Shown: piece by piece, positions 1 through 7,999 of the stretch
How positions within the stretch are numbered: position 1 is the stretch's first letter
Layout of the letters: each line of letters opens with the position of its first letter
Assembly (NCBI RefSeq): GCF_002222635.1
Contig: NZ_CP022417.1
Coordinates: 186,001-250,000 of the forward strand
Length of the DNA stretch: 64,000 bases
Reading direction: 5' to 3'
From: Pseudosulfitobacter pseudonitzschiae
Lineage (GTDB): Bacteria > Pseudomonadota > Alphaproteobacteria > Rhodobacterales > Rhodobacteraceae
Program-made: the position numbers and the translations under genes
Notes under the pieces: model-generated
Seen by the model: the letters and a program-made list of their open reading frames with translations, nothing else
Database searches by the model: none
What the model was told of the DNA's origin: nothing

Positions 1-2
1 CC

Positions 3-413
3 AAGAACATCAGCAAACGCACAATCGCAATGGCCGGAAGCGTCGAAATTGACGAAACGCTGACTGCGCTTGGGCGGATGTCCAAGTTTGTCGAGGGTAT
101 GATCAAGGACGCGCTGGACGCCTATATCCACCGCGATGCGGCCAAGGCCGAAGAGATCATCGAAAGAGATATGGAAGCCGACCAGATTTATAACACTTTG
201 TTCCGGTCGCTTTTGACGCACATGATGGAAGACCACCGCAATATCGCGGTCGGGATGCACCTGCATTTCATCGCAAAGAACATCGAGCGCGTGGGCGATC
301 ACGCAACGGGGATTGCGGAACAGACAATTTATCTGGTGACAGGTGAGATGCCTGAAGACGACCGCCCCAAGCACGATAAAACGACGATGGCATTTCACGA
401 AAGTGATGACTGA
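3..413 (+). CDS. phoU: Phosphate-signalling protein PhoU (3' part; start lies left of the window)
   Basis: This is the C-terminal part of PhoU, the helical-bundle protein that links the Pst phosphate transporter to the PhoR/PhoB two-component system and keeps the Pho regulon off when phosphate is plentiful. The reading frame is open from the first bases (KNISKRTIAMAGSVEID), so the gene is cut by the window edge, not truncated. The visible part has the PhoU helical repeat, with the acidic metal-binding stretch around HRDAAKAEEIIERDMEAD and a second around HFIAKNIERVGDHATGIAEQ. The stop codon overlaps the phoB start (TGATG), so the two are translationally coupled. Usual length is about 235 aa, so roughly 100 residues are missing to the left, where pstB would be expected. 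Confidence 0.95.
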   Translation, partial: KNISKRTIAMAGSVEIDETLTALGRMSKFVEGMIKDALDAYIHRDAAKAEEIIERDMEADQIYNTLFRSLLTHMMEDHRNIAVGMHLHFIAKNIERVGDHATGIAEQTIYLVTGEMPEDDRPKHDKTTMAFHESDD

Positions 414-1102
414 TGGCCGAAATGCAGCCTTCCGTTCTGGTGGTTGAAGACGAACTGGCGCAGCGAGAAGTGCTGGTTTACAATCTTGAGAATGATGGAT
501 TTCGCGTTATCAAGGCAGGAGACGGCAACGAAGCGCTTCTTCTGATCGAAGAAGAGCAGCCTGATATTATCTTGCTGGACTGGATGTTGCCGGGCACCTC
601 TGGCATCGAGATTTGTCGGCAGATCAAGATGAAGCCCGCCTTGCGCGCCACGCCGGTGATCATGATTTCTGCCCGTTCCGAAGAAGTCGACAAGGTGCGC
701 GGCCTTGAAACCGGAGCAGATGATTATGTCTGCAAGCCCTATTCGGTTCTGGAACTGCTGGCCCGCGTCAGGGCGCAGTTGCGGCGTTCGCGGCCTGCGT
801 CGGTCGGCGAGCGGTTGATTTTTGGCGATGTCATGCTGGATGCGGAGACCCATAAGGTTTTCCGTGACGAGCACGAGCTGAAGTTGGGCCCGACGGAATT
901 TCGGCTGCTTACGACCTTTATGGAAAAGCCGGGGCGCGTCTGGAGTCGGGAGCAATTGCTTGATCGGGTCTGGGGGCGCGAAATCTATGTCGATACCAGA
1001 ACAGTCGACGTTCATATCGGACGTCTGCGCAAAGCCCTTAGTACGCACGGAGGCGACGATCTGATCCGGACGATACGCGGTGCCGGATATGCTTTGGGAT
1101 GA
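413..1102 (+). CDS. phoB: Phosphate regulon response regulator PhoB
   Basis: OmpR/PhoB-family response regulator of 229 aa, normal length. The receiver domain (about residues 7-120) has the acidic pair (VEDE), the phospho-acceptor Asp in LLDWMLPG, and the conserved Lys in CKPYS. The C-terminal winged-helix DNA-binding domain (about 135-228) ends with the typical RTVDVHIGRLRKAL recognition helix and IRGAGYAL wing. When phosphorylated by PhoR it binds pho boxes and activates phosphate-starvation genes. It directly follows phoU with a 1-base overlap and runs into a second PhoB-like gene, so all three are probably co-transcribed. PhoR is not next to it here. Confidence 0.95.
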   Translation: MAEMQPSVLVVEDELAQREVLVYNLENDGFRVIKAGDGNEALLLIEEEQPDIILLDWMLPGTSGIEICRQIKMKPALRATPVIMISARSEEVDKVRGLETGADDYVCKPYSVLELLARVRAQLRRSRPASVGERLIFGDVMLDAETHKVFRDEHELKLGPTEFRLLTTFMEKPGRVWSREQLLDRVWGREIYVDTRTVDVHIGRLRKALSTHGGDDLIRTIRGAGYALG

Positions 1103-1799
1103 CCCCGAACTTGAAGTTGTCGAACTGACTTCAAGCAGGCGCGCACTGGCGCTTGCGTTCGGGCGGCGGGGCAGTTTGTCGGACAGGCTGCGGGACGGTT
1201 TGGATCAGGCCCGTTTCGATCTGCTTGAAGTTGATGATTTGCAGGCCTGCCTGGACAACATCGCAGCCCGTAAACCCGATGTGCTGTTGCATGATCTTGT
1301 TGTCAGCAATGCCATTTCCGATTTTCGTGAACAGGTTGACCGTTCACGCGCGACCGAAACCTTGCCTGTTCTTCCTATCATGTCGCGGGGTGAAGCCTGC
1401 CCGAATGCGCTGTCGCTTACGCCCGCCAGCAACGATGGCGAGATTTTTCTGAAGCTTAGAGCCCTTTTGCGCAGAGAGCGGCCCAGTGCGTTGAGCGGGC
1501 GCCGTGAGTCGGGTTGTTTCCAGCTTGATGAATCAGGGTTTAAAATGCACTTCCAAGACCTGTCAGCCGAGTTGAGCAAAACCGAACTGTGCGTGCTGGG
1601 CCCGTTTTTCGATTTAAAGACCAGCAGGATCGACCGCCAATCCCTTGAAAGTCTGGCCTTTGCGAACAACGGCTGGAGGACGGGAAGCCGGTCGATCGAC
1701 TTTCACGTTATCCGGATGCGCAAGCGGGTGAAGGCGCAAATCGGTATTGATCCGTTGTGTGCCATTCGTGGCTTTGGATATGCGCTGGCAGATGGTTGA
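1089..1799 (+). CDS. PhoB-like winged-helix protein with degenerate receiver domain
   Basis: A second OmpR/PhoB-type protein (236 aa from this ATG; a GTG at 1080 gives three more residues) overlapping the 3' end of phoB. The C-terminal half aligns along its length with the PhoB DNA-binding domain: RSIDFHVIRMRKRVK corresponds to RTVDVHIGRLRKAL and IRGFGYAL to IRGAGYAL. The N-terminal half keeps the PDVLLHDL strand, where PhoB has its phospho-Asp, but the acidic pair at the start is gone (VVELTSSRR) and the conserved Lys-Pro is replaced (LTPASNDGE). It therefore looks like a tandem duplicate of phoB whose receiver no longer has a normal phosphorylation site. It may bind DNA independently of phosphorylation or modulate PhoB. 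That function is inference; the homology is clear. Confidence 0.8.
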   Translation: MLWDDPELEVVELTSSRRALALAFGRRGSLSDRLRDGLDQARFDLLEVDDLQACLDNIAARKPDVLLHDLVVSNAISDFREQVDRSRATETLPVLPIMSRGEACPNALSLTPASNDGEIFLKLRALLRRERPSALSGRRESGCFQLDESGFKMHFQDLSAELSKTELCVLGPFFDLKTSRIDRQSLESLAFANNGWRTGSRSIDFHVIRMRKRVKAQIGIDPLCAIRGFGYALADG

Positions 1800-1805
1800 T
1801 CCGGC

Positions 1806-2042
1806 CTAGGTGCCGAGGCACCCGTTCAGCTTCGCGGCATCCGGCAGGCCGCCTGCATGGACCAGCTTGCCATCGACGGTAATGCCGGGCGTCGACATGA
1901 TGCCCGCCATCGCGATGGATTTTGCATCGGTGACTTTCTCGACCTCGACCTGAATGCCCAGTTTGGCGGCGGCATCCTTGATCATCTGTTCGGTGGTGGC
2001 GCAGCGCGCGCAGCCGGGGCCGTAAACCTTGACGTGTTTCAT
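1806..2042 (-). CDS. Small thioredoxin-fold protein (redox-active disulfide protein 2 type)
   Basis: 78-aa cytoplasmic protein made of a single minimal thioredoxin/glutaredoxin fold. It starts MKHVKVYGPGCARC with a CxxC redox motif at residues 11-14 and has the cis-proline region MSTPGITVDGK, as in the small archaeal/bacterial thioredoxin-like family. It is the last gene of a minus-strand operon, 11 bp after the permease stop. In other bacteria the same pairing of a CSCSS-motif permease with a mini-thioredoxin and an ArsR regulator is common, and a thiol-reducing role for the permease or for a metalloid/sulfur substrate is the usual guess. The substrate cannot be read from sequence. Confidence 0.8.
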   Translation of the reverse strand: MKHVKVYGPGCARCATTEQMIKDAAAKLGIQVEVEKVTDAKSIAMAGIMSTPGITVDGKLVHAGGLPDAAKLNGCLGT

Positions 2043-2053
2043 AAGAAGTCCTT

Positions 2054-3112
2054 TCAGAGAAGTGCGTTAAAGAGAAAGCCGGTGGCAAGGATGCCCGCCG
2101 CGACAACCGCGATGAAGATCGCAATCAGACGCCATGTCAGAACTTGTTTCAGGATGATCATTTCGGGCAGTGACAGGGCAATTACCGACATCATGAAGGC
2201 CAGCGTTGTGCCAAGGGCCGCGCCCTTGCCCAGCAGCGCCTCGACGATGGGAATGACGCCAGCGGCGTTGGTGTACATCGGCACGCCGACCACCACAGCG
2301 GCGGGAACAGACCACCACGCCTCGCCGCCCATGATCCGCAACATCATTTCTTGGGGCACATAGCCGTGGATGGCGGCACCGATACCGATGCCGACCAGCA
2401 CCCAGATCCAGACTTTGCCGACGATCTCGCGGACCTGTTCCAGTCCCATTTTCAAACGGTCGACCAGCGTCAACCGTTCTTCGGGCAGGTCGCCCCCTGG
2501 CCCTGCGTTCAATTCGCGCACCCAATCCTGAAGATACCGTTCCAGCCCCATCCGACCAAGGATAAAGCCGGCGACGGTGGCGATGGTGAACCCGAAAACC
2601 AGATAGATCGTGGCGATCTTCCAGCCGACCAGACCGTAGAGCAGCCCAAGCCCTACCGGCCCCACCATCGGCCCCGCAATCAGAAAGGAAAACGTCACGC
2701 CCAGCGGAATACCCGCCGAGACAAAGCCGATGAACAGCGGCACCGAGGAACACGAACAGAAGGGTGTCAGCACACCCAAAAGGGCCGCCAAGGGATAACC
2801 GAGAATTTCACGTTTGCCCGCAAGGATTGCGCGGGATTTTTCGGGGCTGAACCAGCTGCGCAGAACACCGGTAACAAAGACGATACCGGTCAGCAGCAAC
2901 AGCACCTTGGGCACGTCATAGACAAAAAATGCGATGGCCTCGCCGGTGTGGCTGTCGCGCGCTACTGGAAACAGGGCGGTTACCCATTCCGAGATCGGGA
3001 TCAACTGGCCGTATAGCAGATAGAGCAGCACGCCCACGGTAGGGATGCCGACGTACCAAGCCCAGTCGGGTGCGCCACGCTGCAGGGCGGGGTCGTGTGT
3101 TTCGACGGTCAT
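2054..3112 (-). CDS. CSCSS-motif permease (YraQ/ArsP-type, UPF0718)
   Basis: 352-aa polytopic inner-membrane protein with about eight to ten hydrophobic segments. The signature is the cysteine-rich loop TPFCSCSSVPLFIGF (about residues 118-132), typical of the DUF318/YraQ permease family that includes the organoarsenical exporter ArsP. A second related half follows, with GVPMYTNAAGVIPIVEALL. It starts 4 bp inside the end of the arsR gene (ATGA-type overlap), so regulator and permease are translated together. The likely role is efflux or uptake of a metalloid or sulfur compound under control of the neighbouring ArsR protein. Arsenic is only one possibility, because no arsenate reductase or arsB lies nearby. 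Confidence 0.8.
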   Translation of the reverse strand: MTVETHDPALQRGAPDWAWYVGIPTVGVLLYLLYGQLIPISEWVTALFPVARDSHTGEAIAFFVYDVPKVLLLLTGIVFVTGVLRSWFSPEKSRAILAGKREILGYPLAALLGVLTPFCSCSSVPLFIGFVSAGIPLGVTFSFLIAGPMVGPVGLGLLYGLVGWKIATIYLVFGFTIATVAGFILGRMGLERYLQDWVRELNAGPGGDLPEERLTLVDRLKMGLEQVREIVGKVWIWVLVGIGIGAAIHGYVPQEMMLRIMGGEAWWSVPAAVVVGVPMYTNAAGVIPIVEALLGKGAALGTTLAFMMSVIALSLPEMIILKQVLTWRLIAIFIAVVAAGILATGFLFNALL

Positions 3113-3396
3113 GCGACCTCCCTTTCGTAAGTGCGTTCGGCGGCCAGAATTGCTTCAATCACGGCCCTGAATTCGGGTGCAAGGTCGGGATTCTGGCGGT
3201 AGCGCACCCATTGCGCGTCGCGTCGGTCCAGCACCAGACCGGCGTCGCGCAGCACTTTCATGTGTCGTGACATCCGGCTTTGGCTGGCATCCAGCCGGTC
3301 CATCAATTCGCAAACGCAATGTTCGCCCCCCGCCCACAAAAGGGCGAGTGCAGCGCGGCGGGTCGGGTCGTAGATGGCGGTCAGAATATCTTGCAT
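3109..3396 (-). CDS. ArsR/SmtB-family metalloregulator
   Basis: 95-aa winged-helix repressor, the normal size for the family. It begins MQDILTAIYDPTRRAALALL and carries CVCELMDRL, the ELCVCDL-like helix used by many ArsR proteins for As(III)/thiol sensing, followed by the recognition helix SQSRMSRHMKVLRDAGLV. Two Cys in the CVC motif could bind a metalloid or form a thiol switch. First gene of the arsR-permease-thioredoxin operon. An inverted repeat (3407-3426) and an FNR box (3432-3445) lie just upstream, so both self-repression and oxygen control are possible. Family assignment is firm; the ligand is unknown. Confidence 0.88.
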   Translation of the reverse strand: MQDILTAIYDPTRRAALALLWAGGEHCVCELMDRLDASQSRMSRHMKVLRDAGLVLDRRDAQWVRYRQNPDLAPEFRAVIEAILAAERTYEREVA

Positions 3397-3406
3397 GATG
3401 CGTGCA

Positions 3407-3426
3407 ATATGCGCCTGCCCGCATAT
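3407..3426. promoter_or_regulatory. Inverted repeat upstream of arsR (candidate ArsR operator)
   Basis: ATATGC and GCATAT form a perfect 6-bp inverted repeat with an 8-bp spacer, 11 to 30 bp upstream of the arsR start codon on the minus strand. Dyad operators in this position are usual for autoregulated ArsR-family repressors. The assignment rests on position and symmetry only. Confidence 0.5.
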
Positions 3427-3431
3427 GAGCT

Positions 3432-3445
3432 TTGATTTGGATCAA
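3432..3445. promoter_or_regulatory. Perfect FNR/FnrL box
   Basis: TTGATTTGGATCAA matches the FNR/FnrL consensus TTGAT-N4-ATCAA exactly. It lies 36 to 49 bp upstream of the arsR start on the minus strand and about 170 bp beyond the 3' end of the universal stress gene, so its natural target is the arsR-permease-thioredoxin operon. It suggests control by oxygen limitation. Confidence 0.65.
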
Positions 3446-3553
3446 GATTATCGGAATGTTCGGGTGCATACGGAAGCCGCAGCGCTATTTTGACCTGAGC
3501 GCGCGCTCTTGTACGGGGAATAACCCGTCGGGCTGAAAAAGGTCGTCAGGTCG

Positions 3554-3582
3554 CGCGCCCCCCGCAGGGGTGGGAGGGCGCG
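3554..3582 (-). terminator. GC-rich hairpin after the universal stress gene (weak terminator candidate)
   Basis: CGCGCCC (3554-3560) and GGGCGCG (3576-3582) form a 7-bp perfect stem 36 bp downstream of the minus-strand stress-protein stop codon. There is no clear U-tract, so intrinsic termination is uncertain. Confidence 0.35.
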
Positions 3583-3617
3583 TTGTCGAGAAGTTTATCT
3601 TCAGGGTTTTGGGTGCC

Positions 3618-4475
3618 CTATCGCATGATCAAGATGGGCACGCGGCAGGATCTGATCATTTCTGTCGTGGTCGACCCGATCAGCAGCGACCGGATCCGGC
3701 TGTGCCCGTAGGCGCCCATGACCAGAAGTTCGTGATCTTCCTGTGCCGTAAGCTGCGCCAGCACTTTTTCCGGTTCGCCGCTTCGAATGATGATCTCGGC
3801 GTCCAGACCACCAGCGTTCAGGGTGGCAACGGCATTGTCCATCGACTTGCGGATTTCGGGCGTCTCTTTGCCTGCAAAAACAAGGGCGACTTCGAGACCG
3901 GCAAACAGCGGGCTGCGGGCGATAAAGTCCACTGCGCTGAGCGACGACGCGGCGCCGTCAAAGGCAACCAGCACCTTTTCGATGGGTTTGAACGCCCGAT
4001 TGGCGATAAAGACCGGTTTGTGGCTGGCCCGCACGACGCGTTCGAGGTTTGAACCAAGATGTTCCATCGCAAGGCCTGCGGCCTCGCCGCGTTTGCCGAT
4101 AACGATCATTTCGCCGGTTTCGCCCTTGGCGGTTACCGTTTCGACCAGATCACCCTGCCTGAGACGGGTTTCCACTTCGAGGTCGCCGTCGCCCTTGATC
4201 AGCACGCTGGCGTCGTCGAGAATGGCCCGCCCGTGTTCATGGGCGAGCTTGGCCCGCGCCGCATCCAGTTCCGTCAGCTTTTTGAGAAGCTCGGTGCGCG
4301 CACCCAGCTGGATGGCCCCTGACAAGTCCTGTTTTTCGAGGCCATCGCGGCGGCCCATCACATGATAGACTTTGACCTTCCAGTTGGCTTTGCCCGCGAT
4401 CCATGCCGCGTGATGGCACACGCTTTCCGAATAGGCGGAGCCGTCGACAAGGGCGATTAATGTACTCGTTGTCAT
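3618..4475 (-). CDS. Tandem-domain universal stress protein (UspA family)
   Basis: 285-aa cytoplasmic protein with two Usp folds. Each half ends with the nucleotide-binding signature: VIGKRGEAAGLAMEHLGS in the first and VMGAYGHSRIRSLLIGS in the second, both fitting the G-x2-G-x9-GS ATP-binding pattern. The start is set at the ATG at 4475 because a strong GGAGG sits 7 bp upstream; the ATG at 4490 overlaps that site and would lack one of its own. It follows the SulP gene by 14 bp, and SulP-Usp pairs are frequent, so the stress protein probably modulates the transporter or responds to the same energy or anion stress. Confidence 0.9.
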   Translation of the reverse strand: MTTSTLIALVDGSAYSESVCHHAAWIAGKANWKVKVYHVMGRRDGLEKQDLSGAIQLGARTELLKKLTELDAARAKLAHEHGRAILDDASVLIKGDGDLEVETRLRQGDLVETVTAKGETGEMIVIGKRGEAAGLAMEHLGSNLERVVRASHKPVFIANRAFKPIEKVLVAFDGAASSLSAVDFIARSPLFAGLEVALVFAGKETPEIRKSMDNAVATLNAGGLDAEIIIRSGEPEKVLAQLTAQEDHELLVMGAYGHSRIRSLLIGSTTTEMIRSCRVPILIMR

Positions 4476-4489
4476 GTCGTGGTCCTCCA

Positions 4490-5998
4490 TCAGTGACCCA
4501 TCAATTGATCCATCGCGCCCGGCTTGTCATGGATGGCAAGCTTGTCGACGATGGTCTCGGATGCTTTGTTCAGCCCGATAATCTCGACTTCGGCCCCTTC
4601 ACGGCGGAACTTGAGCACAGCCATGTCCAGTGCCGCAACCGATGAAATGTCCCAGATATGGGCGCGGCTGACGTCGATCGTCACCTTTTCCGGTGCTTCC
4701 TTGAAGTCGAAGGCCTTCATGAAATCTTCGGAGGAGGCAAAGAAAAGCTGCCCTTCGATGGTATAGGTGCGGTGGTTTCCATCTGCCGTGATCGCCGAGC
4801 GGACACGGAAAAGCTGGGCGATTTTCCAAGCAAAGAAAATGCCTGACAACAGGACACCGACAAGAACGCCGATGGCGAGGTTGTGGGTGTAGACCACGAA
4901 AAACACCGTCGCCAACATCACGATGGACGAGGATCGGGGGTGATCGCGCAGGTTCTTGATCGACGACCATGAAAATGTCCCGATCGAGACCATGATCATG
5001 ATGGCGACCAATGCAGCCATCGGCACCATCGCGACGATATCACCGACCATCACGACCATGATCAATAGAAAGACACCGGCAGCAAAGCTGGAAAGCCGCC
5101 CGCGACCGCCGGATTTCACATTGATGATCGACTGGCCGATCATGGCACAGCCCGCCATGCCGCCGATAAAGCCAGTGGCGGTGTTGGCGATGCCCTGTCC
5201 GATACATTCCTGATTTCGATCGGATGTGGTGTCGGTCAGGTCATCGACGATCTGCTGGGTCATCAGGCTTTCCAGCAGGCCCACGACAGCAACGGCCACC
5301 GAATAGGGAAAGATGATTGCCAGCGTTTCGAAGTTCAGCGGAATGTCAGGTATCAGGAAGACCGGTAGCGTGTCGGGAAGTTCACCCATGTCACCGACTG
5401 TGCGCACATCCCAGCCCATAAGCAGGGTCAGGACCGTCAACACGATGATGGTTACCAAGGGCGACGGGACAGCCGTGGTCAGACGCGGAAAAAGATAGAT
5501 GATCGTAAGACCGCCAACCACCAGCGCATAGGTCAGCATTGGTACTTTTGATGGATCGAGTTCTGGCAACTGGGCCATAAAAATCAGGATGGCGAGAGCA
5601 TTCACAAAGCCGGTCATGACGGATTTCGAAACGAACCGCATGACATAGCCAAGCTTTAACAGGCCTGCGCCGATTTGCAAAAGACCCGCAAGCACGGTGG
5701 CGGCAAGCAAGTATTCCAGCCCGTGTTCTTTTACGAGGGTCACCATAAGGACAGCCGTGGCCGCTGTGGCCGCCGAAATCATGCCCGGCCGACCGCCGGT
5801 TATCGCAACGATAACGGCGATGGAGAAAGAGGCGTACAGCCCCACTTTGGGGTCCACCCCCGCGATGATGGAAAAGGCGATCGCTTCGGGAATGAGGGCG
5901 AGTGCGACCACCAGCCCAGAAAGAAGATCACCGCGAATGTTGTGCGTCCACTGACGCCGGTATTGAGAAAGAGAAATCATGAACAGTTCTGTATCCAT
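4490..5998 (-). CDS. SulP-family anion transporter with STAS domain
   Basis: Inner-membrane SLC26/SulP transporter of 502 aa. About ten to twelve hydrophobic segments begin near residue 20 ([21 protein letters not shown], the conserved first SulP helix). A C-terminal STAS domain (about 400-500) follows, with [20 protein letters not shown]. Substrate could be sulfate, bicarbonate or another monovalent/divalent anion; sequence alone does not decide. The frame stays open upstream to 6145, but the N-terminus that would be added is basic and low complexity. ATG 5998 or 5980, which immediately precede the conserved core, are more likely starts. Co-transcribed with the universal stress gene. Confidence 0.88.
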   Translation of the reverse strand: MDTELFMISLSQYRRQWTHNIRGDLLSGLVVALALIPEAIAFSIIAGVDPKVGLYASFSIAVIVAITGGRPGMISAATAATAVLMVTLVKEHGLEYLLAATVLAGLLQIGAGLLKLGYVMRFVSKSVMTGFVNALAILIFMAQLPELDPSKVPMLTYALVVGGLTIIYLFPRLTTAVPSPLVTIIVLTVLTLLMGWDVRTVGDMGELPDTLPVFLIPDIPLNFETLAIIFPYSVAVAVVGLLESLMTQQIVDDLTDTTSDRNQECIGQGIANTATGFIGGMAGCAMIGQSIINVKSGGRGRLSSFAAGVFLLIMVVMVGDIVAMVPMAALVAIMIMVSIGTFSWSSIKNLRDHPRSSSIVMLATVFFVVYTHNLAIGVLVGVLLSGIFFAWKIAQLFRVRSAITADGNHRTYTIEGQLFFASSEDFMKAFDFKEAPEKVTIDVSRAHIWDISSVAALDMAVLKFRREGAEVEIIGLNKASETIVDKLAIHDKPGAMDQLMGH

Positions 5999-6270
5999 AG
6001 GCCGCCTGCTGGTGCTTGCGGTCTTTTTTGAAGTCATCTGTTGATGGGTTGTCCGGCGGATAGGCGGCCGGAGGAGCCAGCCGGGAATCTCACCCAGCTC
6101 CGTGTTTGTTGGCCAGCCCTTAACTGCTGTTTTCTGGAAAGCCAACCTTTCCCGCGCGATTTATGATTTTCGTTGACAGGAGGGCACAGATTTAAGGCGA
6201 ACCCTGATTAGTGCCTTGGGAACGGGCGGGGTTTTCGGGGGCTGGCTGCTGTCTTCGTTGGTCAGGCTGC

Positions 6271-6390
6271 GATGCGGTGACCGTGAATGGTGCCATTTAC
6301 AACCTGTTCGACAAACGGGTCGAGCAGGACACCCACAACACTTTGGTTGAAGGCTGCCGCCTGTGGATCGGCGCGACGACCACATTCTGA
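6271..6390 (+). pseudogene. 3' remnant of a TonB-dependent siderophore receptor
   Basis: About 38 codons read VTVNGAIYNLFDKRVEQDT and end RLWIGATTTF followed by a TGA. This is the typical last two beta strands of a TonB-dependent outer-membrane receptor, with the conserved YNLFDK turn and a terminal Phe for BAM recognition. No receptor body precedes it: the frame upstream is not receptor-like and the SulP promoter region begins at once. It sits 50 bp before a broken periplasmic binding gene, the normal order in siderophore loci. It is a leftover of a large deletion. Confidence 0.7.
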
Positions 6391-6439
6391 TCCCGCGACC
6401 AACCGGCCCTGCTTTTGACGCCAATCTGAAGGACAACAC

Positions 6440-6978
6440 ATGATAAACTTGCGAACTTCCCTTGCAGCGCTTGCTGTCACGCTTGGCAGCGCTGACAAGC
6501 GCATCTGCTTACATCACAATCTCTCATGCCCAAGGCGAAACGGTGCTGCCGGAACCGCCCGAAAAGGTGTTGGTTTTTGATCTGCAAACGCTTGATACAC
6601 TGGATGCCCTTCGGGTTCCTGTTGCGGGTGGGCCGTCGGGGATATTGCCGGCGCATCAGGCCGCGTGTTCGGCAAAGAAGCCGAGGCTGCGGTGGAATTG
6701 GGCGCGCTTGACGCGGATGTGGCCAAACTGAACGCTGCTGTTGAGGACGCGCCGTGTTCTGGTTATGCTGACTACGGGCGGCCGGATGAGCGCGCATGGC
6801 CCCGGATCGCGTTTTGGCGTTGTACACTAGGAATTCGGTTTAGTGCCCGTGGCGACAGGCAGGACACGGGCAACCACGGGCAGGCGATCTCGCATGAGTT
6901 TATTCGCGAGACAAACCCAGACTGGTTGTTCGTGGTGGATCGTGACGCCGCCATCGGCCGTGAGGGGACGGCGAAGAT
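6440..6978 (+). pseudogene. Broken siderophore ABC transporter substrate-binding protein (FatB/CeuE type)
   Basis: A good ribosome site (GAAGGA) and ATG at 6440 start a signal peptide (MINLRTSLAALAVTLGSA). The frame then shifts near 6490 to continue LTSASAYITISHAQGE and PEKVLVFDLQTLDTLDALRVPVAG. After about 6660 it shifts again to FGKEAEAAVELGALDADVAKL, then a third frame reads VLVMLTTGGRMSAHGPGSRF before an in-frame TAG (about 6828), and the last piece is HEFIRETNPDWLFVVDRDAA. The middle, normally about 60 residues after the signal region, and the C-terminus are missing. At least three frameshifts, a stop and two deletions make this a definite pseudogene. Confidence 0.85.
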
Positions 6979-7262
6979 TTGCAGATTTTGCTGGTCATGC
7001 TTCTGGCACCGGACCTGCCTGTGGCGGGGCGGATGCTGGTGGCATCTGTGATTGCATTGGTGGCGAACCTTGCTTATCTGCTTTTGCCAACGTCGCGCCA
7101 TGCTGTGATCCTGCCCGGTGCTGCATTGATGGCAATGGTCAGCCTGATCGGCGGGCAAGTCATCCTTGAACGGGTTCTATCCTATGACACAGTTCTTGCG
7201 GTGGTGATCGAGTTCATCGGCGGCATTGTCTTTCTCTCGTCATTCGGGGGGCTACGCGGTGA
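6979..7262 (+). pseudogene. C-terminal fragment of a siderophore ABC permease (FecCD/FatC type)
   Basis: Fused directly to the broken binding-protein gene is only the last third of a BtuC/FecCD-type permease: SVIALVANLAYLLLPTSRHA, ILPGAALMAMVSLIGGQV, ILERVLSYDTVLAVVIEFIG. The N-terminal two thirds and any second permease gene are absent, so a deletion joined binding protein to permease. The original TGA probably lies at 7260-7262, overlapping the GTG of the ATPase. The current frame misses it because of a shift near a run of six G at 7246-7251. Confidence 0.8.
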
Positions 7263-7969
7263 TTCAACTCGACAAGATATCAAAATCTTACGATGGCAAG
7301 GCTGTGTTGGACGATGTCTGCTTTTCCCTGCCAGCCTGAGGCGTCACGGCGATCATCGGACGGATGATCAAAGCTGATGCGGGGCGCGTGACGTTGGAAG
7401 GGATGGACCTTGGTTATACGTCGGGTGCGATGATCGCCAAACGCCTTGCTGTGTTGCGGCAGGACAATCATCCCTCTGCCCGCCTGACTGTGCGCGATCT
7501 GGTCTTTTTCGGGCGCTATCCCCATTCACACGGTCGCCCGACGACCGAGGACGCGGACCATGTGGCGCGGGCGCTGGTATATCTGGGGCTTGAAGTGCTG
7601 GCCGACCGGTTTCTTGACGAATTGTCGGGCGGGCAGCGGCAACGTGCGTTTATCGCGATGGTTCTGGCGCAGGACACTGATTATATCTTGCTGGGCGAGC
7701 CTTTGAACAACCTTGATATTCGTCATGCGGTGCGGATCATGCAACTGATTGGTGACGCGGCGCGTGATCTGGGCAAGACAATCATGGTGGTGCTGCACGA
7801 CATCAACATGGCGGCGGCCTACTGTGACCGGATTGTGGTCATGAAGGACGGCAGCATCATCCGCCACGGCGCAACGGATGATATCATGACGGCAGAGTTG
7901 CTGAGCGATGTCTATGACACGCCGGTTTCTGTGCATTTCCTCGAAGGGCGTCTGGTTGCCATCTATTGA
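7259..7969 (+). pseudogene. Broken siderophore ABC ATPase with Walker A deleted
   Basis: A GTG at 7259 starts IQLDKISKSYDGKAVLDDVC, but a TGA stops the frame at about 7336. Beyond it the text goes from VTAIIG straight to RMIKADAGRV: the Walker A segment that should lie between (PNGAGKSTLL in this family) is missing. The rest is still open and has the signature DELSGGQRQR and switch His (VLHDIN), but Walker B reads ILLGEPLNNLD with Gly in place of the Asp that binds magnesium. Without Walker A the protein cannot hydrolyse ATP. An open frame from 7364 could be mistaken for a gene. Confidence 0.85.
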
Positions 7970-7999
7970 TCTGTCCGCCGGACTGCACCGCCGTTGCGA

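Noticed and set aside
6161-6504. Minus-strand frames between the SulP gene and the siderophore remnant
   Set aside because: They run antisense to the receptor and binding-protein remnants and have no recognisable domain.
7364-7969. Intact-looking ABC ATPase frame of 201 codons
   Set aside because: It starts after the lost Walker A and has a Walker B substitution; it is the tail of a pseudogene, not a gene of its own.
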